Source: Limanda limanda
Lineage: Eukaryota; Chordata; Actinopteri; Pleuronectiformes; Pleuronectidae
Direction of reading: 5' to 3'
Assembly (NCBI RefSeq): GCF_963576545.1
Contig: NW_026870425.1
Location: 496,001-560,000, forward strand
Length of the DNA stretch: 64,000 bases
Part shown: one piece after another, positions 1-12,500 of the stretch
How positions within the stretch are numbered: the stretch's first letter is position 1
Layout of the letters: each line of letters begins with the position of its first letter
The notes under the pieces: generated by a model
Told to the model about the DNA's origin: nothing
Seen by the model: only the letters and a program-made list of their open reading frames with translations
Database searches by the model: none
Translations under genes and position numbers: made by a program

Positions 1-231
1 CGAAGGTCGTACAAGCTCGGGGATGGTACCAATCGATCCGCAGGACCCAAATTAGTCCAGACGCAACCACTTTCCAAGTCTCTCCGACCTTCACAAAAAA
101 AGTTATTCAAGAATATCTCCTTCTCCTATGCGCTTTTATCCCTAACCCTAACCCTTCCGAAAGTCGGAGAAGCTCAAGGATGGTACCGATCGATGCGCAT
201 TACCCCATTTAGTGGGGGTAGATACTACTTG

Positions 232-386
232 CAAGTCTCTCCGACCTTCACAAAAAAAGTTATTCAAGAATATCTCCTCAGATTTGGGGGAATTTCGTCG
301 GTCGACCCCTTCCGAAGGTCGTACAAGCTCGGGGATGGTACCAATCGATCCGCAGGACCCAAATTAGTCCAGACGCAACCACTTTC
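232..386 (+). repeat. Monomer A (155 bp), reference copy
   Basis: The first half of the dimeric unit. After the shared 47 bp segment it continues CAGATTTGGGGGAATTTCG, the palindrome GGTCGACC, CCTTCCGAAGG, then GATGGTACCAATCGATCCGC and ends ACGCAACCACTTTC. It aligns along most of its length with monomer B (CCTTCCGAAGGTCG against CCTTCCGAAAGTCG; GGATGGTACCAATCGATC against GGATGGTACCGATCGATG), so the two are diverged copies of one ancestor. A has no telomeric tract. Confidence 0.88.
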
Positions 387-544
387 CATGTCTCTCCGAC
401 CTTCACAAAAAAAGTTATTCAAGAATATCTCCTTCTCCTATGTGCTTTTATCCCTAACCCCTAACCCTTCCGAAAGTCGGAGAAGCTCAAGGATGGTACC
501 GATCGATGCGCATTACCCCATTTAGTGGGGGTAGAGCCTACTTG
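387..544 (+). repeat. Monomer B (158 bp) with telomeric tract, reference copy
   Basis: The second half of the dimer. It shares the leading 47 bp and the GGATGGTACC-containing 3' part with monomer A, but where A has CAGATTTGGGGGAATTTCG, B has TTCTCCTATGTGC followed by TTTTATCCCTAACCC repeats. The replaced stretch resembles the degenerate telomeric DNA to the right of the array (CTTCTCCTATGCCTAAACC near 62260), so B may be A with telomere-adjacent DNA patched in. That origin is inference. Confidence 0.85.
452..468 (+). repeat. Short interstitial telomeric tract in monomer B (example)
   Basis: CCCTAACCCCTAACCC-type tract. Such tracts occur in essentially every B monomer. Forms seen include one CCCTAA (37331, 42805, 45308), two (1082), three (770, 1394), the extra-C form shown here, and decayed forms such as CCCCTAACGC (24253, 31353, 33249) and CTAACCCATCC (781, 5821). 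Tract length explains nearly all of the unit-length variation. Confidence 0.93.
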
Positions 545-3500
545 CAAGTCTCTCCAACCTTCACAAAAAAAGTTATTCAAGAATATCTCCTCAGATTTGG
601 GGGAATTTCGTCGGTCGACCCCTTCCAAAGGTCGTACAAGCTCGGGGATGGTACCAATCGATCCGCAGGACCCAAATTAGTCCAGACGCAACCACTTTCA
701 AAGTCTCTCCGACCTTCACAAAAAAAGTTATTCAAGAATATCTCCTTCTCCTATGTGCTTTTATCCCTAACCCTAACCCTAACCCATCCGAAAGTCGGAG
801 AAGCTCAAGGATGGTACCGATCGATGCGCATTACCCCATTTAGTGGGGGTAGAGCCTACTTGCAAGTCTCTCCGACCTTCACAAAAAAAGTTATTCAAGA
901 ATATCTCCTCAGATTTGGGGGAATTTCGTCGGTCGACCTCTTCCGAAGGTCGTACAAGCTCGGGGATGGTACCAATCGATCCGCAGGACCCAAATTAGTC
1001 CAGATGCAACCACTTTCCAAGTCTCTCCGACCTTCACAAAAAAAGTTATTCAAGAATATCTCTTTCTCCTATGTGCTTTCATCCCTAACCCTAACCCTTC
1101 CGAAAGTCGGAGAAGCTCAAGGATGGTACCGATCGATGCGCGCTACCCCATTTAGTGGGGGTAGAGCCTACTTGCAAGTCTCTCCGACCTTCACAAAAAA
1201 AGTTATTCAAGAATATCTCCTCAGATTTGGGGGAATTCTGTCGGTCGACCTCTTTCGAAGGTCGTACAAGCTCGGGGATGGTACCAATCGATCCGCAGGA
1301 CCCAAATTAGTCCAGATGCAACCACTTTCCAAGTCTCTCCGACCTTCACAAAAAAAGTTATTCAAGAATATCTCTTTCTCCTATGTGCTTTCATCCCTAA
1401 CCCTAACCCTAACCCTTCCAAAAGTCGGAGAAGCTCAATGATGGTACCGATCGATGCGCGCTACCCCATTTAGTGGGGGTAGAGCCTACTTGCAAGTCTC
1501 TCCGACCTTCACAAAAAAAGTTATTCAAGAATATCTCCTCAGATTTGGGGGAATTTCGTCGGTCGACCCCTTCCGAAGGTCGTACAAGCTCGGGGATGGT
1601 ACCAATCGATCCGCAGGACCCAAATTAGTCCAGACGCAACCACTTTCCAAGTCTCTCCGACCTTCACAAAAAAAGTTATTCAAGAATATCTCTTTCTCCT
1701 ATGTGCTTTCATCCCTAACCCTAACCCTTCCGAAAGTCGGAGAAGCTCAAGGATGGTACCGATCGATGCGCATTACCCCATTTAGTGGGGGTAGAGCCTA
1801 CTTGCAAGTCTCTCCGACCTTCACAAAAAAAGTTATTCAAGAATATCTCCTCAGATTTGGGGGAATTCTGTCGGTCGACCTCTTTCGAAGGTCGTACAAG
1901 CTCAGGGATGGTACCAATCGATCCGCAGGACCCAAATTAGTCCAGATGCAACCACTTTCCAAGTCTCTCCGACCTTCACAAAAAAAGTTATTCAAGAATA
2001 TCTCTTTCTCCTATGTGCTTTCATCCCTAACCCTAACCCTAACCCTTCCGAAAGTCGGAGAAGCTCAAGGATGGTACCGATCGATGCGCATTACCCCATT
2101 TAGTGGGGGTAGAGCCTACTTGCAAGTCTCTCCGACCTTCACAAAAAAAGTTATTCAAGAATATCTCCTCAGATTTGGGGGAATTTCGTCGGTCGACCTC
2201 TTCCGAAGGTCGTACAAGCTTGGGGATGGTACCAATCGATCCGCAGGACCCAAATTAGTCCAGATGCAACCACTTTCCAAGTCTCTCCGACCTTCACAAA
2301 AAAAGTTATTCAAGAATATCTCTTTCTCCTATGTGCTTTCATCCCTAACCCTAACCCTTCCGAAAGTCTGAGAAGCTCAAGGATGGTACCGATCGATGCG
2401 CATTACCCCATTTAGTGGGGGTAGAGCCTACTTGCAAGTCTCTCCGACCTTCACAAAAAAAGTTATTCAAGAATATCTCCTCAGATTTGGGGGAATTCTG
2501 TCGGTCGACCTCTTTCGAAGGTCGTAAAAGCTCAGGGATGGTACCAATCGATCCGCAGGACCCAAATTAGTCCAGATGCAACCACTTTCCAAGTCTCTCC
2601 GACCTTCACAAAAAAAGTTATTCAAGAATATCTCTTTCTCCTATGTGCTTTCATCCCTAACCCTAACCCTAACCCTTCCGAAAGTCGGAGAAGCTCAAGG
2701 ATGGTACCGATCGATGCGCATTACCCCATTTAGTGGGGGTAGAGCCTACTTGCAAGTCTCTCCGACCTTCACAAAAAAAGTTATTCAAGAATATCTCCTC
2801 AGATTTGGGGGAATTTCGTCGGTCGACCTCTTCCGAAGGTCGTACAAGCTCGGGGATGGTACCAATCGATCCGCAGGACCCAAATTAGTCCAGATGCAAC
2901 CACTTTCCAAGTCTCTCCGACCTTCACAAAAAAAGTTATTCAAGAATATCTCTTTCTCCTATGTGCTTTCATCCCTAACCCTAACCCTAACCCTTCCGAA
3001 AGTCGGAGAAGCTCAAGGATGGTACCGATCGATGCGCGCTACCCCATTTAGTGGGGGTAGAGCCTACTTGCAAGTCTCTCCGACCTTCACAAAAAAAGTT
3101 ATTCAAGAATATCTCCTCAGATTTGGGGGAATTCTGTCGGTCGACCTCTTTCGAAGGTCGTACAAGCTCGGGGATGGTACCAATCGATCCGCAGGACCCA
3201 AATTAGTCCAGATGCAACCACTTTCCAAGTCTCTCCGACCTTCACAAAAAAAGTTATTCAAGAATATCTCTTTCTCCTATGTGCTTTCATCCCTAACCCT
3301 AACCCTAACCCTTCCAAAAGTCGGAGAAGCTCAATGATGGTACCGATCGATGCGCGCTACCCCATTTAGTGGGGGTAGAGCCTACTTGCAAGTCTCTCCG
3401 ACCTTCACAAAAAAAGTTATTCAAGAATATCTCCTCAGATTTGGGGGAATTTCGTCGGTCGACCCCTTCCGAAGGTCGTACAAGCTCGGGGATGGTACCA

Positions 3501-6500
3501 ATCGATCCGCAGGACCCAAATTAGTCCAGACGCAACCACTTTCCAAGTCTCTCCGACCTTCACAAAAAAAGTTATTCAAGAATATCTCCTTCTCCTATGC
3601 GCTTTTATCCCTAACCCTAACCCTTCCGAAAGTCGGAGAAGCTCAAGGATGGTACCGATCGATGCGCATTACCCCATTTAGTGGGGGTAGATCCTACTTG
3701 CAAGTCTCTCCGACCTTCACAAAAAAAGTTATTCAAGAATATCTCCTCAGATTTGGGGGAATTTCGTCGGTCGACCCCTTCCGAAGGTCGTACAAGCTCG
3801 GGGATGGTACCAATCGATCCGCAGGACCCAAATTAGTCCAGACGCAACCACTTTCCATGTCTCTCCGACCTTCACAAAAAAAGTTATTCAAGAATATCTC
3901 CTTCTCCTATGTGCTTTTATCCCTAACCCCTAACCCTTCCGAAAGTCGGAGAAGCTCAAGGATGGTACCGATCGATGCGCATTACCCCATTTAGTGGGGG
4001 TAGAGCCTATTTGCAAGTCTCTCCGACCTTCACAAAAAAAGTTATTCAAGAATATCTCCTCAGATTTGGGGGAATTTCGTCGGTCGACCTCTTCCGAAGG
4101 TCGTACAAGCTCGGGGATGGTACCAATCGATCTGCAGGACCCAAATTAGTCCAGATGCAACCACTTTCCAAGTCTCTCCGACCTTCACAAAAAAAGTTAT
4201 TCAAGAATATCTCTTTCTCCTATGTGCTTTCATCCCTAACCCTAACCCTAACCCTTCCGAAAGTCGGAGAAGCTCAAGGATGGTACCGATCGATGCGCGC
4301 TACCCCATTTAGTGGGGGTAGAGCCTACTTGCAAGTCTCTCCGACCTTCACAAAAAAAGTTATTCAAGAATATCTCCTCAGATTTGGGGGAATTCTGTCG
4401 GTCGACCTCTTTCGAAGGTCGTACAAGCTCGGGGATGGTACCAATCGATCCGCAGGACCCAAATTAGTCCAGATGCAACCACTTTCCAAGTCTCTCCGAC
4501 CTTCACAAAAAAAGTTATTCAAGAATATCTCTTTCTCCTATGTGCTTTCATCCCTAACCCTAACCCTAACCCTTCCAAAAGTCGGAGAAGCTCAATGATG
4601 GTACCGATCGATGCGCGCTACCCCATTTAGTGGGGGTAGAGCCTACTTGCAAGTCTCTCCGACCTTCACAAAAAAAGTTATTCAAGAATATCTCCTCAGA
4701 TTTGGGGGAATTTCGTCGGTCGACCCCTTCCGAAGGTCGTACAAGCTCGGGGATGGTACCAATCGATCCGCTTGACCCAAATTAGTCCAGACGCAACCAC
4801 TTTCCAAGTCTCTCCGACCTTCACAAAAAAAGTTATTCAAGAATATCTCCTTCTCCTATGCGCTTTTATCCCTAACCCTAACCCTTCCGAAAGTCGGAGA
4901 AGCTCAAGGATGGTACCGATCGATGCGCATTACCCCATTTAGTGGGGGTAGATCCTACTTGCAAGTCTCTCCGACCTTCACAAAAAAAGTTATTCAAGAA
5001 TATCTCCTCAGATTTGGGGGAATTTCGTCGGTCGACCCCTTCCGAAGGTCGTACAAGCTCGGGGATGGTACCAATCGATCCGCAGGACCCAAATTAGTCC
5101 AGACGCAACCACTTTCCATGTCTCTCCGACCTTCACAAAAAAAGTTATTCAAGAATATCTCCTTCTCCTATGTGCTTTTATCCCTAACCCCTAACCCTTC
5201 CGAAAGTCGGAGAAGCTCAAGGATGGTACCGATCGATGCGCATTACCCCATTTAGTGGGGGTAGAGCCTATTTGCAAGTCTCTCCGACCTTCACAAAAAA
5301 AGTTATTCAAGAATATCTCCTCAGATTTGGGGGAATTTCGTCGGTCGACCCCTTCCGAAGGTCGTACAAGCTCGGGGATGGTACCAATCGATCCGCAGGA
5401 CCCAAATTAGTCCAGACGCAACCACTTTCCAAGTCTCTCCGACCTTCACAAAAAAAGTTATTCAAGAATATCTCCTTCTCCTATGCGCTTTTATCCCTAA
5501 CCCTAACCCTAACCCTTCCGAAAGTCGGAGAAGCTCAAGGATGGTACCGATCGATGCGCATTACCCCATTTAGTGGGGGTAGAGCCTACTTGCAAGTCTC
5601 TCCGACCTTCACAAAAAAAGTTATTCAAGAATATCTCCTCAGATTTGGGGGAATTTCGTCGGTCGACCCCTTCCGAAGGTCGTACAAGCTCGGGGATGGT
5701 ACCAATCGATCCGCAGGACCCAAATTAGTCCAGACGCAACCACTTTCCAAGTCTCTCCGACCTTCACAAAAAAAGTTATTCAAGAATATCTCCTTCTCCT
5801 ATGTGCTTTTATCCCTAACCCTAACCCTAACCCATCCGAAAGTCGGAGAAGCTCAAGGATGGTACTGATCGATGTGCATTACCCCATTTAGTGGGGGTAG
5901 AGCCTACTTGCAAGTCTCTCCGACCTTCACAAAAAAAGTTATTCAAGAATATCTCCTCAGATTTGGGGGAATTTCGTCGGTCGACCTCTTCCGAAGGTCG
6001 TACAAGCTCGGGGATGGTACCAATCGATCCGCAGGACCCAAATTAGTCCAGATGCAACCACTTTCCAAGTCTCTCCGACCTTCACAAAAAAAGTTATTCA
6101 AGAATATCTCTTTCTCCTATGTGCTTTCATCCCTAACCCTAACCCTTCCGAAAGTCGGAGAAGCTCAAGGATGGTACCGATCGATGCGCGCTACCCCATT
6201 TAGTGGGGGTAGAGCCTACTTGCAAGTCTCTCCGACCTTCACAAAAAAAGTTATTCAAGAATATCTCCTCAGATTTGGGGGAATTCTGTCGGTCGACCTC
6301 TTTCGAAGGTCGTACAAGCTCGGGGATGGTACCAATCGATCCGCAGGACCCAAATTAGTCCAGATGCAACCACTTTCCAAGTCTCTCCGACCTTCACAAA
6401 AAAAGTTATTCAAGAATATCTCTTTCTCCTATGTGCTTTCATCCCTAACCCTAACCCTAACCCTTCCAAAAGTCGGAGAAGCTCAATGATGGTACTGATC

Positions 6501-9500
6501 GATGCGCGCTACCCCATTTAGTGGGGGTAGAGCCTACTTGCAAGTCTCTCCGACCTTCACAAAAAAAGTTATTCAAGAATATCTCCTCAGATTTGGGGGA
6601 ATTTCGTCGGTCGACCCCTTCCGAAGGTCGTACAAGCTCGGGGATGGTACCAATCGATCCGCAGGACCCAAATTAGTCCAGACGCAACCACTTTCCAAGT
6701 CTCTCCGACCTTCACAAAAAAAGTTATTCAAGAATATCTCCTTCTCCTATGCGCTTTTATCCCTAACCCTAACCCTTCCGAAAGTCGGAGAAGCTCAAGG
6801 ATGGTACCGATCGATGCGCATTACCCCATTTAGTGGGGGTAGATACTACTTGCAAGTCTCTCCGACCTTCACAAAAAAAGTTATTCAAGAATATCTCCTC
6901 AGATTTGGGGGAATTTCGTCGGTCGACCCCTTCCGAAGGTCGTACAAGCTCGGGGATGGTACCAATCGATCCGCAGGACCCAAATTAGTCCAGACGCAAC
7001 CACTTTCCATGTCTCTCCGACCTTCACAAAAAAAGTTATTCAAGAATATCTCCTTCTCCTATGTGCTTTTATCCCTAACCCCTAACCCTTCCGAAAGTCG
7101 GAGAAGCTCAAGGATGGTACCGATCGATGCGCATTACCCCATTTAGTGGGGGTAGAGCCTATTTGCAAGTCTCTCCGACCTTCACAAAAAAAGTTATTCA
7201 AGAATATCTCCTCAGATTTGGGGGAATTTCGTCGGTCGACCCCTTCCGAAGGTCGTACAAGCTCGGGGATGGTACCAATCGATCCGCAGGACCCAAATTA
7301 GTCCAGACGCAACCACTTTCCATGTCTCTCCGACCTTCACAAAAAAAGTTATTCAAGAATAGCTCCTTCTCCTATGCGCTTTCATCCCTAACCCTAACCC
7401 TAACCCTTCCGAAAGTCGGAGAAGCTCAAAGATGGTACCGATCGATGCGCATTACCCCATTTAGTGGGGGTAGAGCCTACTTGCAAGTCTCTCCGACCTT
7501 CACAAAAAAAGTTATTCAAGAATATCTCCTCAGATTTGGGGGAATTTCGTCGGTCGACCCCTTCCAAAGGTCGTACAAGCTCGGGGATGGTACCAATCGA
7601 TCCGCAGGACCCAAATTAGTCCAGACGCAACCACTTTCCAAGTCTCTCCGACCTTCACAAAAAAAGTTATTCAAGAATATCTCCTTCTCCTATGTGCTTT
7701 TATCCCTAACCCTAACCCTAACCCATCCGAAAGTCGGAGAAGCTCAAGGATGGTACCGATCGATGCGCATTACCCCATTTAGTGGGGGTAGAGCCTACTT
7801 GCAAGTCTCTCCGACCTTCACAAAAAAAGTTATTCAAGAATATCTCCTCAGATTTGGGGGAATTTCGTCGGTCGACCTCTTCCGAAGGTCGTACAAGCTC
7901 GGGGATGGTACCAATCGATCCGCAGGACCCAAATTAGTCCAGATGCAACCACTTTCCAAGTCTCTCCGACCTTCACAAAAAAAGTTATTCAAGAATATCT
8001 CTTTCTCCTATGTGCTTTCATCCCTAACCCTAACCCTTCCGAAAGTCGGAGAAGCTCAAGGATGGTACCGATCGATGCGCGCTACCCCATTTAGTGGGGG
8101 TAGAGCCTACTTGCAAGTCTCTCCGACCTTCACAAAAAAAGTTATTCAAGAATATCTCCTCAGATTTGGGGGAATTCTGTCGGTCGACCTCTTTCGAAGG
8201 TCGTACAAGCTCGGGGATGGTACCAATCGATCCGCAGGACCCAAATTAGTCCAGATGCAACCACTTTCCAAGTCTCTCCGACCTTCACAAAAAAAGTTAT
8301 TCAAGAATATCTCTTTCTCCTATGTGCTTTCATCCCTAACCCTAACCCTAACCCTTCCAAAAGTCGGAGAAGCTCAATGATGGTACCGATCGATGCGCGC
8401 TACCCCATTTAGTGGGGGTAGAGCCTACTTGCAAGTCTCTCCGACCTTCACAAAAAAAGTTATTCAAGAATATCTCCTCAGATTTGGGGGAATTTCGTCG
8501 GTCGACCCCTTCCGAAGGTCGTACAAGCTCGGGGATGGTACCAATCGATCCGCAGGACCCAAATTAGTCCAGACGCAACCACTTTCCAAGTCTCTCCGAC
8601 CTTCACAAAAAAAGTTATTCAAGAATATCTCTTTCTCCTATGTGCTTTCATCCCTAACCCTAACCCTTCCGAAAGTCGGAGAAGCTCAAGGATGGTACCG
8701 ATCGATGTGCATTACCCCATTTAGTGGGGGTAGAGCCTACTTGCAAGTCTCTCCGACCTTCACAAAAAAAGTTATTCAAGAATATCTCCTCAGATTTGGG
8801 GGAATTCTGTCGGTCGACCTCTTTCGAAGGTCGTACAAGCTCAGGGATGGTACCAATTGATCCGCAGGACCCAAATTAGTCCAGATGCAACCACTTTCCA
8901 AGTCTCTCCGACCTTCACAAAAAAAGTTATTCAAGAATATCTCTTTCTCCTATGTGCTTTCATCCCTAACCCTAACCCTAACCCTTCCCAAAGTCGGAGA
9001 AGCTCAAGGATGGTACCGATCGATGCGCATTACCCCATTTAGTGGGGGTAGAGCCTACTTGCATGTCTCTCCGACCTTCACAAAAAAAGTTATTCAAGAA
9101 TATCTCCTCAGATTTGGGGGAATTTCGTCGGTCGACCTCTTCCGAAGGTCGTACAAGCTCGGGGATGGTACCAATCGATCCGCAGGACCCAAATTAGTCC
9201 AGATGCAACCACTTTCCAAGTCTCTCCGACCTTCACAAAAAAAGTTATTCAAGAATATCTCTTTCTCCTATGTGCTTTCATCCCTAACCCTAACCCTTCC
9301 GAAAGTCGGAGAAGCTCAAGGATGGTACCGATCGATGCGCGCTACCCCATTTAGTGGGGGTAGAGCCTACTTGCAAGTCTCTCCGACCTTCACAAAAAAA
9401 GTTATTCAAGAATATCTCCTCAGATTTGGGGGAATTCTGTCGGTCGACCTCTTTCGAAGGTCGTACAAGCTCGGGGATGGTACCAATCGATCCGCAGGAC

Positions 9501-12500
9501 CCAAATTAGTCCAGATGCAACCACTTTCCAAGTCTCTCCGACCTTCACAAAAAAAGTTATTCAAGAATATCTCTTTCTCCTATGTGCTTTCATCCCTAAC
9601 CCTAACCCTAACCCTTCCAAAAGTCGGAGAAGCTCAATGATGGTACCGATCGATGCGCGCTACCCCATTTAGTGGGGGTAGAGCCTACTTGCAAGTCTCT
9701 CCGACCTTCACAAAAAAAGTTATTCAAGAATATCTCCTCAGATTTGGGGGAATTTCGTCGGTCGACCCCTTCCGAAGGTCGTACAAGCTCGGGGATGGTA
9801 CCAATCGATCCGCAGGACCCAAATTAGTCCAGACGCAACCACTTTCCAAGTCTCTCCGACCTTCACAAAAAAAGTTATTCAAGAATATCTCCTTCTCCTA
9901 TGCGCTTTTATCCCTAACCCTAACCCTTCCGAAAGTCGGAGAAGCTCAAGGATGGTACCGATCGATGCGCATTACCCCATTTAGTGGGGGTAGATCCTAC
10001 TTGCAAGTCTCTCCGACCTTCACAAAAAAAGTTATTCAAGAATATCTCCTCAGATTTGGGGGAATTTCGTCGGTCGACCCCTTCCGAAGGTCGTACAAGC
10101 TCGGGGATGGTACCAATCGATCCGCAGGACCCAAATTAGTCCAGACGCAACCACTTTCCATGTCTCTCCGACCTTCACAAAAAAAGTTATTCAAGAATAT
10201 CTCCTTCTCCTATGTGCTTTTATCCCTAACCCCTAACCCTTCCGAAAGTCGGAGAAGCTCAAGGATGGTACTGATCGATGCGCATTACCCCATTTAGTGG
10301 GGGTACAGCCTACTTGCAAGTCTCTCCGACCTTCACAAAAAAAGTTATTCAAGAATATCTCCTCAGATTTGGGGGAATTTCGTCGGTCGACCCCTTCCGA
10401 AGGTCGTACAAGCTCGGGGATGGTACCAATCGATCCGCAGGACCCAAATTAGTCCAGACGCAACCACTTTCCAAGTCTCTCCGACCTTCACAAAAAAAGT
10501 TATTCAAGAATATCTCCTTCTCCTATGTGCTTTTATCCCTAACCCTAACCCTAACCCATCCGAAAGTCGGAGAAGCTCAAGGATGGTACCGATCGATGCG
10601 CATTACCCCATTTAGTGGGGGTAGAGCCTACTTGCAAGTCTCTCCGACCTTCACAAAAAAAGTTATTCAAGAATATCTCCTCAGATTTGGGGGAATTTCG
10701 TCGGTCGACCTCTTCCGAAGGTCGTACAAGCTCGGGGATGGTACCAATCGATCCGCAGGACCCAAATTAGTCCAAATGCAACCACTTTCCAAGTCTCTTC
10801 GACCTTCACAAAAAAAGTTATTCAAGAATATCTCTTTCTCCTATGTGCTTTCATCCCTAACCCTAACCCTTCCGAAAGTCGGAGAAGCTCAATGATGGTA
10901 CCGATCGATGCGCGCTACCCCATTTAGTGGGGGTAGAGCCTACTTGCAAGTCTCTCCGACCTTCACAAAAAAAGTTATTCAAGAATATCTCCTCAGATTT
11001 GGGGGAATTCTGTCGGTCGACCTCTTTCGAAGGTCGTACAAGCTCGGGGATGGTACCAATCGATCCGCAGGACCCAAATTAGTCCAGATGCAACCACTTT
11101 CCAAGTCTCTCCGACCTTCACAAAAAAAGTTATTCAAGAATATCTCTTTCTCCTATGTGCTTTCATCCCTAACCCTAACCCTTCCAAAAGTCGGAGAAGC
11201 TCAATGATGGTACTGATCGATGCGCGCTACCCCATTTAGTGGGGGTAGAGCCTACTTGCAAGTCTCTCCGACCTTCACAAAAAAAGTTATTCAAGAATAT
11301 CTCCTCAGATTTGGGGGAATTTCGTCGGTCGACCCCTTCCGAAGGTCGTACAAGCTCGGGGATGGTACCAATCGATCCGCAGGACCCAAATTAGTCCAGA
11401 CGCAACCACTTTCCAAGTCTCTCCGACCTTCACAAAAAAAGTTATTCAAGAATATCTCCTTCTCCTATGCGCTTTTATCCCTAACCCTAACCCTTCCGAA
11501 AGTCGGAGAAGCTCAAGGATGGTACCGATCGATGCGCATTACCCCATTTAGTGGGGGTAGAGCCTACTTGCAAGTCTCTCCGACCTTCACAAAAAAAGTT
11601 ATTCAAGAATATCTCCTCAGATTTGGGGGAATTTCGTCGGTCGACCTCTTCCGAAGGTCGTACAAGCTCGGGGATGGTACCAATCGATCCGCAGGACCCA
11701 AATTAGTCCAGATGCAACCACTTTCCAAGTCTCTCCGACCTTCACAAAAAAAGTTATTCAAGAATATCTCTTTCTCCTATGTGCTTTCATCCCTAACCCT
11801 AACCCTAACCCTTCCGAAAGTCGGAGAAGCTCAAGGATGGTACCGATCGATGCGCGCTACCCCATTTAGTGGGGGTAGAGCCTACTTGCAAGTCTCTCCG
11901 ACCTTCACAAAAAAAGTTATTCAAGAATATCTCCTCAGATTTGGGGGAATTCTGTCGGTCGACCTCTTTCGAAGGTCGTACAAGCTCGGGGATGGTACCA
12001 ATCGATCCGCAGGACCCAAATTAGTCCAGATGCAACCACTTTCCAAGTCTCTCCGACCTTCACAAAAAAAGTTATTCAAGAATATCTCTTTCTCCTATGT
12101 GCTTTCATCCCTAACCCTAACCCTAACCCTTCCAAAAGTCGGAGAAGCTCAATGATGGTACCGATCGATGCGCGCTACCCCATTTAGTGGGGGTAGAGCC
12201 TACTTGCAAGTCTCTCCGACCTTCACAAAAAAAGTTATTCAAGAATATCTCCTCAGATTTGGGGGAATTTCGTCGGTCGACCCCTTCCGAAGGTCCTACA
12301 AGCTCGGGGATGGTACCAATCGATCCGCAGGACCCAAATTAGTCCAGACGCAACCACTTTCCAAGTCTCTCCGACCTTCACAAAAAAAGTTATTCAAGAA
12401 TATCTCCTTCTCCTATGCGCTTTTATCCCTAACCCTAACCCTTCCGAAAGTCGGAGAAGCTCAAGGATGGTACCGATCGATGCGCATTACCCCATTTAGT

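Larger units (their letters stand above)
193..505 (+). repeat. Reference unit of the satellite (313 bp form)
   Basis: A representative unit. It starts ATGCGCATTACCCCATTTAG and ends GGATGGTACCGATCG before the next start at 506. It contains the palindromes GGTACC (twice), ATCGAT and GGTCGACC, and a hairpin TACCCCA / TGGGGGTA around TTTAG. This unit has the telomeric variant CCCTAACCCCTAACCC, whose extra C makes it 313 bp and shifts the reading frame. Other units are 312 or 318 bp with two or three regular CCCTAA steps. Confidence 0.95.

Noticed and set aside
320..345. CENP-B box in monomer A around AGCTCGGGG
   Set aside because: The TTCG, A and CGGG positions cannot be satisfied together with the required spacing.
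506..1441. Tandem-repeat protein encoded by the satellite (311 codons, similar frames throughout)
   Set aside because: Frame openness follows from unit length; all frames vary with 313 bp units and random stops, and no promoter, start context or domain supports translation.
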